Below, in pieces: positions 13,150 to 25,531 of a stretch of DNA of 64,000 nt. The notes beneath the pieces are model-generated. The model saw nothing but the letters and a program-made list of their open reading frames with translations. It did not search any database and was not told the DNA's origin. Origin of the DNA: Plasmodium brasilianum (taxonomy: Eukaryota; Apicomplexa; Aconoidasida; Haemosporida; Plasmodiidae); assembly GCF_023973825.1 (NCBI RefSeq), contig NC_090119.1:601001-665000 (forward strand), written 5' to 3'. Position numbers and translations under genes: made by a program. Within the stretch, counting starts at the first letter, position 1, and every line of letters starts with the position of its first letter.

Positions 13150-14260
13150 ATGACTGCATGTGAATTACAGAATGAAAAAAAGACATTCATTAGATTAGAT
13201 GGACAGCCAAAAATTGATTCATTTTATAATAAGGATGGTTTATTATTGAGAACATATGGATGGCTTGTAAGAAATGTCATAGGTATTATATATTAATTCA
13301 TGGTTTACAATCACATGCAAGAATGTCCTTTTTAAAACATAACGTCGAAATTGTAAATAATGATAAGGTTCTATTAAAAGATGAAAATAATTTTCATGTT
13401 TATAAAGACGGTTGAATAGAACATTTTAACAATGATAGATATTCAATATTTGGTTTAGATTTGCAAAGACATGGAGATTATCTGATGGATGCAACAATTT
13501 GTGTCTAAATATAAATAAATTTGATGATTTTGTTCATGATGTAATTCAATTTATTAATAAAATACATGAAACATCCAGTATAGTTGATTATGTAGATTGT
13601 ACAAAATGGGATAATAGGAAGGGAAAAAAAAATAAAAACAATAATAATAGTAATAGTAATAATAAAAAACTTTCTATTTACTTAGTTGGTTTATCAATGG
13701 GAGGAAACATTATATTACGGATATTATAACTATTAGGAAAAGTAAATAATAATAACACTTCAAACCTAAATATTAAAGGATGCATATCATTATATGGGAT
13801 GATTTCTGTTGATCAATTACCATCACCTAAGTCCTTTGCATTTAACTATATCTTTATGTTAATATCAAAGTGCGCTGCAAGAATTTTTCCGACAGCTCGA
13901 CTTTTATCTATATACCGTTATAAAATGTATTCATATGTTAATGATGTTCAAAATTTTGATAAAATTCGAAGCAAAAAGGGTATAACGGTTATATTTGGTT
14001 ATGAACTTTTAACAGATATGTATAATTTAGAAAATGATATGAAACATATTCCTAAAGATATCCCTATACTGTTTGTTCACTCAAAACAAGACAGTGTATG
14101 TCGTTATAGAAGTGTGTCATCATTTTTTAATAGACTTAATAATGATAATAAGGAGTTACATACGTTAGAGAAAATGGATCATAAAATAGTTGTTGAGCCT
14201 GGAAATGAGAAAATTATAAAAAAAATCTTCTACTGGATTGATGGTTTACATAAGGAATAA
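13150..14260 (+). pseudogene. Lysophospholipase / alpha-beta hydrolase, PST-A family, broken
   Basis: Matches the Plasmodium PST-A (putative lysophospholipase) family along its length: MTACELQNEK start, DGLLLRTYGW, LIHGLQSHAR (oxyanion region), a DLQ.HG motif, the nucleophile elbow GLSMGG (Ser codon 13694-13696), the acid HSKQDSV near 14090, and the His motif MDHK.VVEPGNE followed by a C-terminal WIDGLHKE. Family members hydrolyse lysophospholipids or related esters. The frame is broken at least four times: a frameshift near 13290, TGA at 13413-13415 where the family has Trp, a frameshift near 13480, and TAA at 13727-13729 where Glu is usual. An Asn-rich insert lies near 13635. DLQRHG has Arg where Gly is typical. 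The last third (13799-14260) is a clean open frame. Probably a recent pseudogene; only the two indels could plausibly be assembly errors. Confidence 0.9.
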
Positions 14261-15965
14261 GTGGTAATTTATAGCCAAGTTTATAATATACTCATTCATT
14301 TCTTATGGAAAACACATTTAATGTAATACCTTTTAGGTTGAGGGTTTATATTTTACGTTTTAGTGTTACAATTTTGGTGGTAAGATTTCAATAAATGATA
14401 TCAGGGTAATTAATATAATTATTTTTAAATGAAGAGGATTTTTTTTTTTTTTATCATATATGCGATAACGTGTAAAAAATCGTTGTAGTATATAATTTTT
14501 TAGTTTATACTATGTAATGGTTAATTTACTATTAACGTAAAATTATATAGGTCCTATTAACATATACATTTAATATTTAAGATAACAAATTGTCATAGAT
14601 TTAATTGAAAATAAAAACCGTGAAGTAAATTTTTCACGTCATGTAAATATTTTTTTATATTAAAAGAAAGAAGGTAGTTTTCTCTTAAACTTTTTTTTTT
14701 TTTTTTTTTTTATTGAATATAATCATTATTTTATATATGTCAAGAAGACACATAAATATAAAGTAAATATAAATTTTAATTAGAGATAAAAATGAAGGAG
14801 TACAAATGAAAATTGAATGCGGGAAATACATCTGGATCAAATATGCTTTGGATATTTTTTCAGAATATGTATATAAAAACTATGAAGAATAAGAAAAAGT
14901 AAAATATAATACATATGTTGTGATAAATAATGCTAAATAATAAAAATATGGAAAGTGTTATGTAGTATGAACATAATATTACCTTTGAGGGAACTGAAAA
15001 ATTTGGACGTATTCAATATTAAGGAAACTATTTATACTGTTGTAATATATTATTATCTTAAATAATGTATTCATTGAATTCATATTTTGCGAAGGTATTT
15101 ACTTTTGTACATTTTTTATAATAAAATGATTTTAGTTTTTTAGGGTAAATTCTTTAATCTTTAAGTATGTATTTTATAAATTGTTCTAATTATACTGAGA
15201 AAATTTCTCTCCCCCAAAAAATATAATATAATATAATAAAATATAATAAATCATAATAAAATTATAAATAAGTAAAATGAAATGTGTTTTTTTGTTTTTT
15301 TGGTTTATAATTCATTTTTTCTATATGAAGTCTATAAACCTCTCTTGTGAGTAGTTTCAGGAATAATATTGAAATTAGCTATTTTTATTATAGTTGTAAT
15401 TCTTGAAATGGAATTATATTTCATTTTTTGTATTTTATATTAATCATGTATTTCTTTTAACAGAGACATATATATGAAATTTATTAGTCATGTATTTTTG
15501 GAACAAGTTAGTGGATAACTGTAATAGCATATTACTTTAACTATGTAAGATCCGCTGTACTAAGTCATGAGAATCCTTATAATATATTTTTAAATATTTT
15601 ATTTTACGCACATTGTGAATAACAGTAATATGTATGTAAATTATTAATATTATTTTATATTTACATTAAAAAGAAACAGGCGTGTATTTCAGTGATACAT
15701 ATTTCATTTTATTTTGTTATTTATTGTATTAATTATGATAAAAATTAAAAATAAACACAATCAATGAATATTGTGATAGTGAGATGAACCATACAGACGA
15801 AATGTTTATTATTGAAGGATATTTTTTCCCATTATAAACGTGACATAAGCAACAAAATGTTTATAACTTCTTCCACGTTTTAATCCAACTTCTTATATTA
15901 AATGTTTTAATATGAGCGTAGAAATATATCTCTAATTCAAGAAAGCAATTACTCATGTAATAATG

Positions 15966-16007
<42 letters not shown>

Positions 16008-16199
16008 TTTATAATTTATTTACTCAAAATAAGAAATTTTATTAATATAAAAATAAACATATTTTTTTTTAAATAACGAATGGGTATTTTAATTTTAATA
16101 GTGTACTTCTCTTCGTTAATAAACGGACAACAAAAACAATATAAATAATATTAATAATATATTAATTTAGATATCTGATATAAAATGAACGTAGTAAGA
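14261..16199. other. Intergenic, AT-rich, microsatellite
   Basis: No gene seen. A 26-codon open stretch near 14806 is too short to support. There is a long T run near 14690-14710 and an (AT)n tract near 15970-16000 followed by a T run. Confidence 0.55.
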
Positions 16200-16249
16200 T
16201 ATATACATTAAGTATATTATATAAATCTATAGAAAGAGATATGCTATTT

Positions 16250-16625
16250 TTTTATATAGATGATGGAGAAGTTTAGGAAAATGAAGAATATATTGAAGGG
16301 AATGATAAATAATTTCGAAAATTAACTGATGATATAGTACCAGACAAATATATTATGATAAGATCTAATACTGAAAATTTTACTAACGTTTTATATCAAG
16401 AAGAGAATTTATTATAAGAACAAAATTTTTAAAAATGCGGGAAAATATAACATGGTATATCAATGGTAGAATATTTAAAAAATGCAAAACCTTATTATGG
16501 AATATTTATAAAATATATATCATATTTCATAAAAAAAGTAAAATTATATACCCATTAAATTAGATTTACATATCGGAATGAAATATAAAAATGAAAGTAA
16601 GAGTTTTATGCATGAAAAACTATAG
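16250..16625 (+). pseudogene. Degraded coding relic, family unknown
   Basis: A local rise in acidic and mixed codons, unlike the flanking AT-rich noise. One frame from about 16260 reads acidic residues, a stop, then a stretch with KLTDDIVPDKYIMIRSN and LYQEENLL before more stops. A second open stretch near 16555-16625 reads IPIKLDLHIGMKY then ESKSFMHEKL. No start, splice sites or family match can be given. It looks like the remains of a subtelomeric gene; a chance run is possible. Confidence 0.35.
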
Positions 16626-17416
16626 AAAAATTAAAAAGATTACTAAATAGTATTAAATATTTTCCTCTTATTTTGTTATGTCTTGTATTTTAATTGTTAT
16701 TTTCAATAGGTAATTTTTAGGGAGTTTGTTTATTTTTTGGAACATTATCTTATATAACGACATTTTGTATTATGTTCAAATTTTTAAATATTCATTAATT
16801 TTGTAGATCTTATGGAAAATTTAATAATCTGAAATTTTTTTGAGATTAGTAATATTCTATATTATGTTAAGCTCTAAAAAATTATTATCGCAAATCTTTT
16901 AATTTGAGTAGTGTAAGAATATTTAATATATATGTTCCAAAGAATATACATAGGTATATTCCTAGTATGTATGCAATTTATACGTATAATATATATGGTA
17001 TTAAATGTAATAATTCATGATCACAAATTAATTTAAAACAATTTTGTGAACACCACTTTTTTGAACATCTCTCTCTGTAATTTATTTTTTTTCATTTTTC
17101 ATTTGCATATTTCTTATTAGGAATATATAAAATTTTTTTTTTTGCTTGATTATGAGTTATTTAAATTTCAATGTTAACTAAAATGTAGATGTCAGTTTAT
17201 TTTTTGAAAAATATATATATTTAATTTTATTACATAATTCATATAACTCTGATTTTTCTTATTATAGATGTGATATATATCACTACATACTACACAGTAA
17301 AATATTTAATTTTTAATACGTCTCCTTATGTTTTGTATTTATGATTTTAAAATTAATCTTTTAATAATTAATAATTAATAATTAATAATAATTTGAACTT
17401 TTAAAAACGCTCATTT

Positions 17417-17800
17417 ATGAGAGCGCGTATAATGTTTTGTCTAATTTGTATTATATGTTTAATACTTTTTAGATTATTAGATGTGCAAGAATGTTATATA
17501 TGTATTATATACTTTCTTATTTTATTTTTCTTTATCTTATTTCTCTATAATAAAAGTTTAACTCCACTGTTATTTTTGTGTGCTTTAATATTAATCATAC
17601 TGTTGCTGTATATAACCCATGTTATTTTCCCCGGAATAACTCCATACTTTATGGAAATTTATATTTGTAGATTTGTCGAATTATTTGTAATGGATATTTA
17701 TATGAATATTCTAATGATTCATGGGTTTATTCTTCAAGTTCATGGCATATATTTCGTTTTTTTTTTATTTTTTTATAAAGTTAATTATGATATAAAATAA
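17417..17800 (+). CDS. Hydrophobic ORF, 127 codons, uncertain
   Basis: An uninterrupted ATG-to-TAA frame that is nearly all membrane-type residues, with three or four possible hydrophobic segments (about residues 5-20, 25-45, 50-70 and 105-120) and several Cys. Leu, Cys and Pro are more common than in typical AT-noise ORFs, which favours real or formerly real coding. There is no PEXEL, no obvious partner exon and no family I recognise. It could be a single-exon membrane protein, a relic exon, or chance. Confidence 0.25.
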   Translation: MRARIMFCLICIICLILFRLLDVQECYICIIYFLILFFFILFLYNKSLTPLLFLCALILIILLLYITHVIFPGITPYFMEIYICRFVELFVMDIYMNILMIHGFILQVHGIYFVFFLFFYKVNYDIK

Positions 17801-20800
17801 TGTATTATACATTTTAATTAAATCAATAATTATAATAAAAATGTAAAGTTATAGTTTTTCTGTATTTGGCTTAGAAGTCGGTCACTGATACATATGCAAA
17901 AATATATAGGGTTCTTTATAAAAAATGACAATTTTATGATAAAGAAGAATATGATTTTTTTTTTAATAAATAAAAATCACTTTAATATGTATCAAGCATG
18001 CAGATAAAAATGTTATTGAAAATATTCTTATTTATTATTATTTGTTCGTCATAATGAGGTTCTATGAAAGTGCCTTTGAAAAAAAAAGTATGCATAACAT
18101 ATGTTTAACTTGGGATAATTTTAAAATAGTTTTCTGCATACAAAGAGCTAGGAAAAAAAAAAAAATATAATGTTTCATAATATTTTAAGAAACCAGTGGT
18201 AAAATTTTGTGTGTTAAATTGAAATATGAGAATAAATATATTGTGCACTAGCTTATTTTTTTGATAAAAATTGCGAAAAAAATTATAAGTGCAAGTTTGT
18301 ATTAATTATTTTTTTGTTTCTTTTAATAATGTACATGTCATTAAAGAATTAATAATTTTAAAAAATATAGTTCTCTCTTTATAAAAAGTTCGAAAAAAAA
18401 AATGAAAAAGAAAATAGGGCTTTATAAATCGTTAATACGCATCAGTAATATTTTGCATGTTAAGGTGAAAAATCAAAGTATATATTTTAAACTTATATAA
18501 GTAATTCGTAAAAGATCTGAAAAAAATGTATATATGCAAGTAAATACTTTATATTTTTTTATTTCTTTTAATAATGCTTATATTATTATTTAATTTCTAT
18601 TCATGTATGCATATATATATATATAAGTGCTTTAATGATACTCATACTTTTATTATTATATAAAGTTTAGCACACGCATATATATATAGCAATTTTTTAT
18701 ATGGATTTATCTCACTTAAAACAGTGTGATTGTGAACTTTCTATGATAATGTATTTATTTATAAAATGAAATTGTTAGAGCTGAACGTTTTATTTTGGAA
18801 AATTATTCACGTATATTTTAAAATAAGAACTTAAATCATTGATTACATTTATCAGCATATTTGTTTGTTATCATCTGTAAAATATATAAGAAATGTACTG
18901 TGCACTTATTTATAACGGAATAATTACAAAAGTGTTCTTTTTGTATTCCTTAATTTTTTGTGTCATAATTTGAATATGATTTAAGTCCTATTTTTTACTT
19001 CCATGAGTTATTAAATAAGAAGCTAAAAATTTGTAGTTAATATATATAATAATATACTATATATATAATAATAACCTGGTATTTTTAATGACAAGTGGGA
19101 AATACAAGCCAATAAAATAGTTATGTATAACTGTATATAAATAATATTATCCTCAGGTTAATGAAAACTTACATTATACAAGTAAACGAAGAAGAAAGAA
19201 AAATATCACCATGAAATATGGAAAAATAATACAAGCTTAGATTTTTGTTGAATATTTACTTTGTAATTCCTTTATTTTTAGTTTTTATATCCTTTATTGA
19301 TGTGGAAGCTTATTTACTGTTGCATGATGCATTTCGTGTAATGTAAAAACTTTTATGCATAAAAATATGTTAAAGAATGCATATGTTTATCTAATATGTT
19401 TTAAACATAAATTAAATTTAATCATATCTTCTTGTGTTAATTTACTTATTAATTAACACAGAAAAATTAATAGGAGAATCAAATTAACAGAAAATTTTCA
19501 GTCCACTTAAAGGGGGAATAAGTTGACGCATAGTTGTGGAACAACAAACATTATATATTTTACCATACAATATATTATAATTTTTTTTAATAACGTTTAG
19601 AAGTTAAAAAAGAAAAAAGTTAAAATTTAAAGTAAATATATTATTTTAATGAGGGAGGACAATAAGATAGTTTATAGTGTGCAATAATATAAAATGTTCA
19701 TTATTATGAAACTTTGGTACCTTATCTTTAAAATTATACCATGACATTTTAAAAATTATGGAACTAATAGTTGAAACATTATATATATATAAAAGTACTC
19801 ATTTAATTATGTGTAGGTTAATTGTAGTAAATAATTATGTTTATTAGCAATGTAATAATATTCACATACTTTTAATCAATGTGTGATACATAAAGAAAAA
19901 ATATATGGAAGTTAAGATACACATATTTAAAAAACCTTTTTTCTGTAATTTTTTTATGGGTGTGGAATTATTGTGTTGTATGAAATAAATAGGGAATTAA
20001 AAGATGAATGAAATAAAAATTATTTAAGAATAAACCTATTTTCTTTTACATTACATAAATTTATAATTTTTACCCATTATTTTTAATTAGTTACTTGGAA
20101 ATTATTAAAGGCTTTAGTTACATGTATTTTATATAAATTATGAAATAAAATATATTCATTTCCTAAGCATACAATATTCACCTTGAATAATCTTGAAATT
20201 AGTTCAATAACTAACTTATGTCACTTAAGAAAAAATATCTCTTGTAATCGTTTTATTAATATAAATTTAACATCTTAAAAATATTTTACTATTATTATTC
20301 ATTTAAAATGAAATTATATATACTTTGTCGGATTTGGAAAATTTATATAACTTGCAGTAATGCACATTTTAATATTAACGAAAAAGATATTGGTCTTTTT
20401 ATAAAAAAAAAAAAAAAATACGTATTATTTTGTGTTTATTAAAAATATTATAGGCAAATTGCCTTTTTAAAGATTGCATGTACTGTTGTACGTATGTGTT
20501 ATAATTTTGAATTTGCAACAAATTATAGTAATTTTAGGGTATTGCTCTATTTTGTAAAATATTAAGTATTGCTATTAATAAGTACTTCAGTGTGAATATA
20601 TATGAAATTATATAATGAAGTTATTACAATCTATTTAATGAATACATATTAAATAAAAAAAAAATCATTCACATATTCAGCTACTTTATAGAATATTAGA
20701 TTAATATAAAGTTGTTAATTAATGAAATATATTTTTAATTTATGTTAGAAAAATATAATTTGCAGATTTTCAAAAGAATAACTTCCAAAAAAAAACGTTT

Positions 20801-22146
20801 AGAAGCTTTTTTTTAATTTTATAATTTTTTATTAAAAAGAATATAATATAACTATTTATTGTTGTTACTTTATAATAGTAGAACCATAAATGAAATAATG
20901 GAAAATGAAATTTAACTGTAATCTATGACTATATAAATTTTTATAATTAAAATAGATTATATGAAAAAGAAAATATTTTGTGCAAATTTTTTTTGGTAAT
21001 ATAGTACATATGTTAATTATATACGTTTTAAGTCAACATATTTTCAATTTTATTTGCAACTACACTGTTAGTACCATAGGAAATAACAAAATATTCATTA
21101 AGCTTTTTTTATTTTTCGGGTATAAAAAAAATAAAATAGGACGTTCATTGTTATGCGTTACATATATAATCGTGTACAAGTAAATTAAATCTTTTAAAAA
21201 TAATAATTTGGGAATATATTTTTACATATTACACGACATATTATTCCCATAATTTTTACATTATTCTTTTGATAATTTAAAATATTTATTTTCTTTGATA
21301 CTAAAACCTCTATTATAGGTAAATATAAAAAGAAATTATAAAAGTTATTTAGTAATAATTATTATTTTTAAAATTAACATAAACGTATATAATCCATAAA
21401 CTGCATGTTGTTATATTATATATTTAGTAACATATATAGTAATATACTCTGTTATATCAATTAATTTTTATATCTGAAATTGAAGTGTAACTAATAAAGT
21501 CGAATGAATTGTGGTGTATTCATATTTTAGTTAAAAGTACTATTAAGAGAATATTTTATGAATATTATATTTTTGTTATTCAAGCAAAAACAAGACAAAC
21601 GTTAATGAAAAGTTTATTTTTCTGAAGATATTATTTGAGAATATCCATAATGCCTTTTTTATTTTTGAACATTTTTTATAGTAAAATTTTAGGAGATCCA
21701 AAAATTTACCAAATATATAAATAATTTGATGTATTCAATTTTAGTGCTCATAACAGTAGTCATGTTTTGTACGTTAAATTTATTATAACCGTAGCAAAAG
21801 GATATCAAAGAAATATGTAACAAAATAAAAAGAAATTCAAGTCTAATATATGAAATAAACAATATAAGAAATCATAGCAGTTGTTTATATTTAAAGCAAT
21901 GTATAAGTTAAAAAATAAAGGAAATATTTATTAATATTTCAGATTATAATTATTTTGACACAGTTATGTAGAATTTCATTCATTTTATCATGTTGTACTA
22001 GAGAAGGATTCAATATATATAATTGTTTCTTTATTTTAGAGGAAGAAATTTCTATGGATTGTATGAAATGAGAGATGAAAATGTGTTGTTTAACTATTTT
22101 ACAAATTTTCGTTTTATTTAAAGTAAAATTGATTTTTAATAACAAG
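17801..22146. other. AT-rich intergenic region, no gene seen
   Basis: About 4.3 kb with only short composition-driven ORFs, including a 67-codon one at 20980. Nothing resembling a Plasmodium protein, RNA gene or tandem repeat was recognised. Confidence 0.55.
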
Positions 22147-22152
22147 AATGAA

Positions 22153-22360
22153 ATGTGTTTTTAGGAATATTACACATATTTATAAATTGTATAGAGGGTT
22201 CCTGTCATTATTACATAATGATGATCATTGTGAAGATGCTTATAAGGATTTTTTTAAACATAATGAAATATATAATCCCTGTAAAAAATATGTTTTAAAT
22301 CAACATGATATATTCTATTAACGATCTAGTGAAATAATTTATAGTGATAATAAAACTTAA
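22153..22360 (+). pseudogene. PIR-like gene fragment
   Basis: One frame reads HIYKLYRGFLSLLHNDDHC, then EDAYKDFFKHNEIYNPCKKY, about 50 open codons before TAA at 22318-22320. The spaced Cys residues in a helical LY..F...L.ND..C...Y..FF.H...Y..CKKY pattern fit the middle of Plasmodium interspersed repeat (PIR) proteins. No start, membrane exon or C-terminus could be placed around it. Assignment is by resemblance only. Confidence 0.5.
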
Positions 22361-24590
22361 ATCTATAGATTATCAGGTTAAATACAGTTCAGAAAAAACA
22401 AGGAAAAAGAATGAAATATGATATAGAGGAAATGTTAATTAACCTGTTTCTTTAGAAATATGAAATATATTAACATAAGCTATTTAATGTATTTCATTAT
22501 TAACTATTGCAGTGATCAATGGTATGTTTTAAGTTTTTTCTTTTATATAATTAAAAATAAATGATACCTTAAATATTAGTATATTGATTAACTATATATA
22601 ATTTGGTTTCCCTAAAAGAATATAATAATTTATTAAGTGTTTTACATATTTATTTTAATATTAATTTACATATTAGATCACTTCATTTTTTTAATCATAC
22701 TTTTACAAGAATATACAAAGTAAAAAAATAACAGTTGTATTAATCAAGCATATATGAATAATTTAATGCACCATGGTTTAAATGCTGCTAGTATAATTTC
22801 ATGAAAGAGGCGATTAAATATTGGTTATCAGCATATATGATACTTATTTTATATATGTATCATATGGAATATCAAGCAAATAGTGACTTAGTACTGAATG
22901 TATATAAAACCGATTTTAAATAAATATTTATATAATAGAAAAAAAAAAATATTTTTAATTGAATATTTCTAAATTTTTTTAAGCTACAAGACATATATTT
23001 ATTAAGGAAAATTTTATTATACAGAAAATATTTACGTTTATAATATATATCATGTCGTAAATCTATAAAGGTTTTTCTATTAATTATTAAAATTGATGAA
23101 GTATTATTTTGTTATAAATTTACTAAATGTGTCCAAATATTAGATGATCATATAATGAATCATGGAAAGTGCATTAAATATGTATTTTCTTACATAATAT
23201 ATAAATAAATAAATATATATATAGTAATAGAATAATAATATTATTTTATTGATTTTTGTTTTGTTTCTTTTGTTATTCAAATAATGTATCACAAATGTAA
23301 TAATTTTCTTCCTTTTTTTTATTTTATTAATTTTTTTGTAGTAAATATTATGAAAAGGTTCTCACATAATTACAACAAAATTTTGGAAATACATTAATTT
23401 TTTAATAGTCTATTTAACGATGTTATAATACATAAGTAAAAGTAATATTTGTATATATAATATTAATTTAACTATATATAATTTTTGTATATCTTTATTA
23501 ATTTAAGTTAATTTGTAATTTTTGTTTTTTGAAATACGTTATACATAAGTATGTGTTTATAACACGTACAAAATTAATTATGAGTTTGTTCTGAGGTATT
23601 TATTATAAAAAATAATGTATGAATATTTTTGGTGAAGCTCAATATATTATTCAAATATTTTTATTAACGAAAAACATACTACATATAATTTTTATTTGTG
23701 TATATATTTCTATTAAATGATTCTTGATATTAACTGTTCTGCATGTCATGTATATTTACCAATTTTGTTTTTAATTTCTCTCTGTTTTTATATTGATACA
23801 TATATGTAAAAATTTATATGAATTAAATAGAAATAAATATGAATGTACAACTTTCTAAATATATTATTTAGGAATATTAAATTGCATTGAAAAATATAAA
23901 AAATATATTATAATATAAATTTATGATACAAGAATTAAAATTTATCAACTTTTTAAAATATAAATATTTACTTAAATTATGCAATAAGAGAAATATCTCA
24001 ATCACAATAATATATTATATTATATTTTATTTTAAAATTCATGTTCATTTAGAGATTACCGAATGTATTAGAATTTGTATAATAGAAATTTTCTTTTTTT
24101 AAATATTAATTTTTTTATTCATATTTATAAAAACATTTATAAGAAATAAATTTAATAAAATACAGTTTTATATGTATTAGATCAACTAATACAAAAAAAT
24201 AATGGTCACTAGTAATTACACTTAATACATAGTAGTTTATATTATCTACTTTTTATATTTTTTATATTTTAAATAAACAATTACCATATTTAGAAATCAT
24301 GATAAATAATTTTTTTTTCAAAACAGTTTATAAGAATACTATTATTTGATTTTTATATTATTAAGTAATAAATTTATATATTTTACATATTTATTAATGA
24401 ACTCTAATTTAATTATAAATATATTAAATTTTTTATAAATAGAAGTATAATAAGTATTTTTAATTATATTTACTAAGTTACATTACTTATAGTATTATTT
24501 AGGATTCATTATTGTTACATTTTAGTGAGAATTTAAAAAAAGTTATAAAAAAATTAAAATAATAAAAATAGCATCCTTGCTAATCGGAAA
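22361..24590. other. AT-rich intergenic region
   Basis: No coding relic seen between the PIR-like fragment and the first member of the plus-strand exported-protein array. The last 60 bp belong to the shared 5' leader of that array. Confidence 0.5.
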
Positions 24591-24651
24591 TACATTATAT
24601 TGTTGTTTATTTTTTTTTAACGAATATATTATAACATTAAAGTTCAATATA

Positions 24652-25531
24652 ATGGAACAAAAAATTAAGTCATTCTGATTTTTAAATACTTCTATGTTAA
24701 TCATTTTAACTTGGATATGTTAATTTATCAGTAATGTGGCATTATAATATTATGTTAGTATATTTGTATTATTCATATTCATTGTCCTTTATTTTCTATC
24801 ATATAGTTTTCTAATCATTAAGTTTTTTAATGTATTAAATAGTAAGTATTTGCTTTTCTTTAGAGTAAAATTAATAATTTTTTTGATGAAAATGACAATT
24901 CTGATAGAAATTTAGATACGAGAACTTATAGATTAGTTGCAAGACATAAACTGTAAGGGACTTCAAATATTTCACTGTTAAATGATGAAATTACATAATT
25001 AGAGATTACAAGAAAAAAGATACATCTAATAATATAAAGATAACCAGAGGAAAATATAAAAATTTAAGTGTAAATTTATTATAAATTGCAGGTTATGAAC
25101 ATGCTAGGAAAGATATATTTTCTTTACACACAGAAAGATATTCAAATTTAAAAAAAAGAATGTTGGACAAAATATATTATATAATTAAAGTTAAGAATTC
25201 TAGGAATATTTAGATTAAGTATTTACGAAGGGTGATATATATTCACTGTAAATTGATTTTTTCTATATTGGTCTTCTATGCACTACTTGGGATGGAATTA
25301 TTTGTTTTAATAAAATCAAAATCTATGGATGCAAAATTTTAACTTATACCGTCACTGAATTTCTTACATATAATAATGATAAGATTCTTTATATACACTT
25401 TTATCTTTATGCTATCTATAATTTATCTCTTCATAATTATTGTAAAATATGTAATGTTAACATATGAAAAATGTAAGATGCATAATACAGCATATCTTTT
25501 TTTCAATAAGGTATTCTTTTATAACAGTTAA
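24652..25531 (+). pseudogene. Exported two-TM protein pseudogene (fam-l/m-like leader)
   Basis: Exon 1 (24652..24738, 29 codons) begins MEQKIKSF and has the expected TWIC motif, but carries TGA at codon 9 and TAA at codon 24. The usual GT donor reads GC (24739-24740). Exon 2 starts at 24864 after TTTAG and reads LDTRTYRLVARHKL before TAA at 24954-24956, so the RLL PEXEL-like motif has become RLV. Further downstream the frame is repeatedly broken; two hydrophobic stretches (25260-25310 and 25390-25450) and a tail ending VKYVMLTYEKCK...FYNS stop at 25531. The tail resembles that of the gene at 37628 more than fam-l or fam-m. Confidence 0.8.

Noticed and set aside
12868..13150. Two overlapping ORFs of 62 and 75 codons made almost only of Phe, Tyr, Leu and Ile
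   Set aside because: They are the translation of the T-rich degenerate repeat; no real domain or start context.
21939..22145. 68-codon minus-strand ORF
   Set aside because: No motif; the nearby plus strand carries the PIR-like fragment, which is the better explanation of coding signal there.
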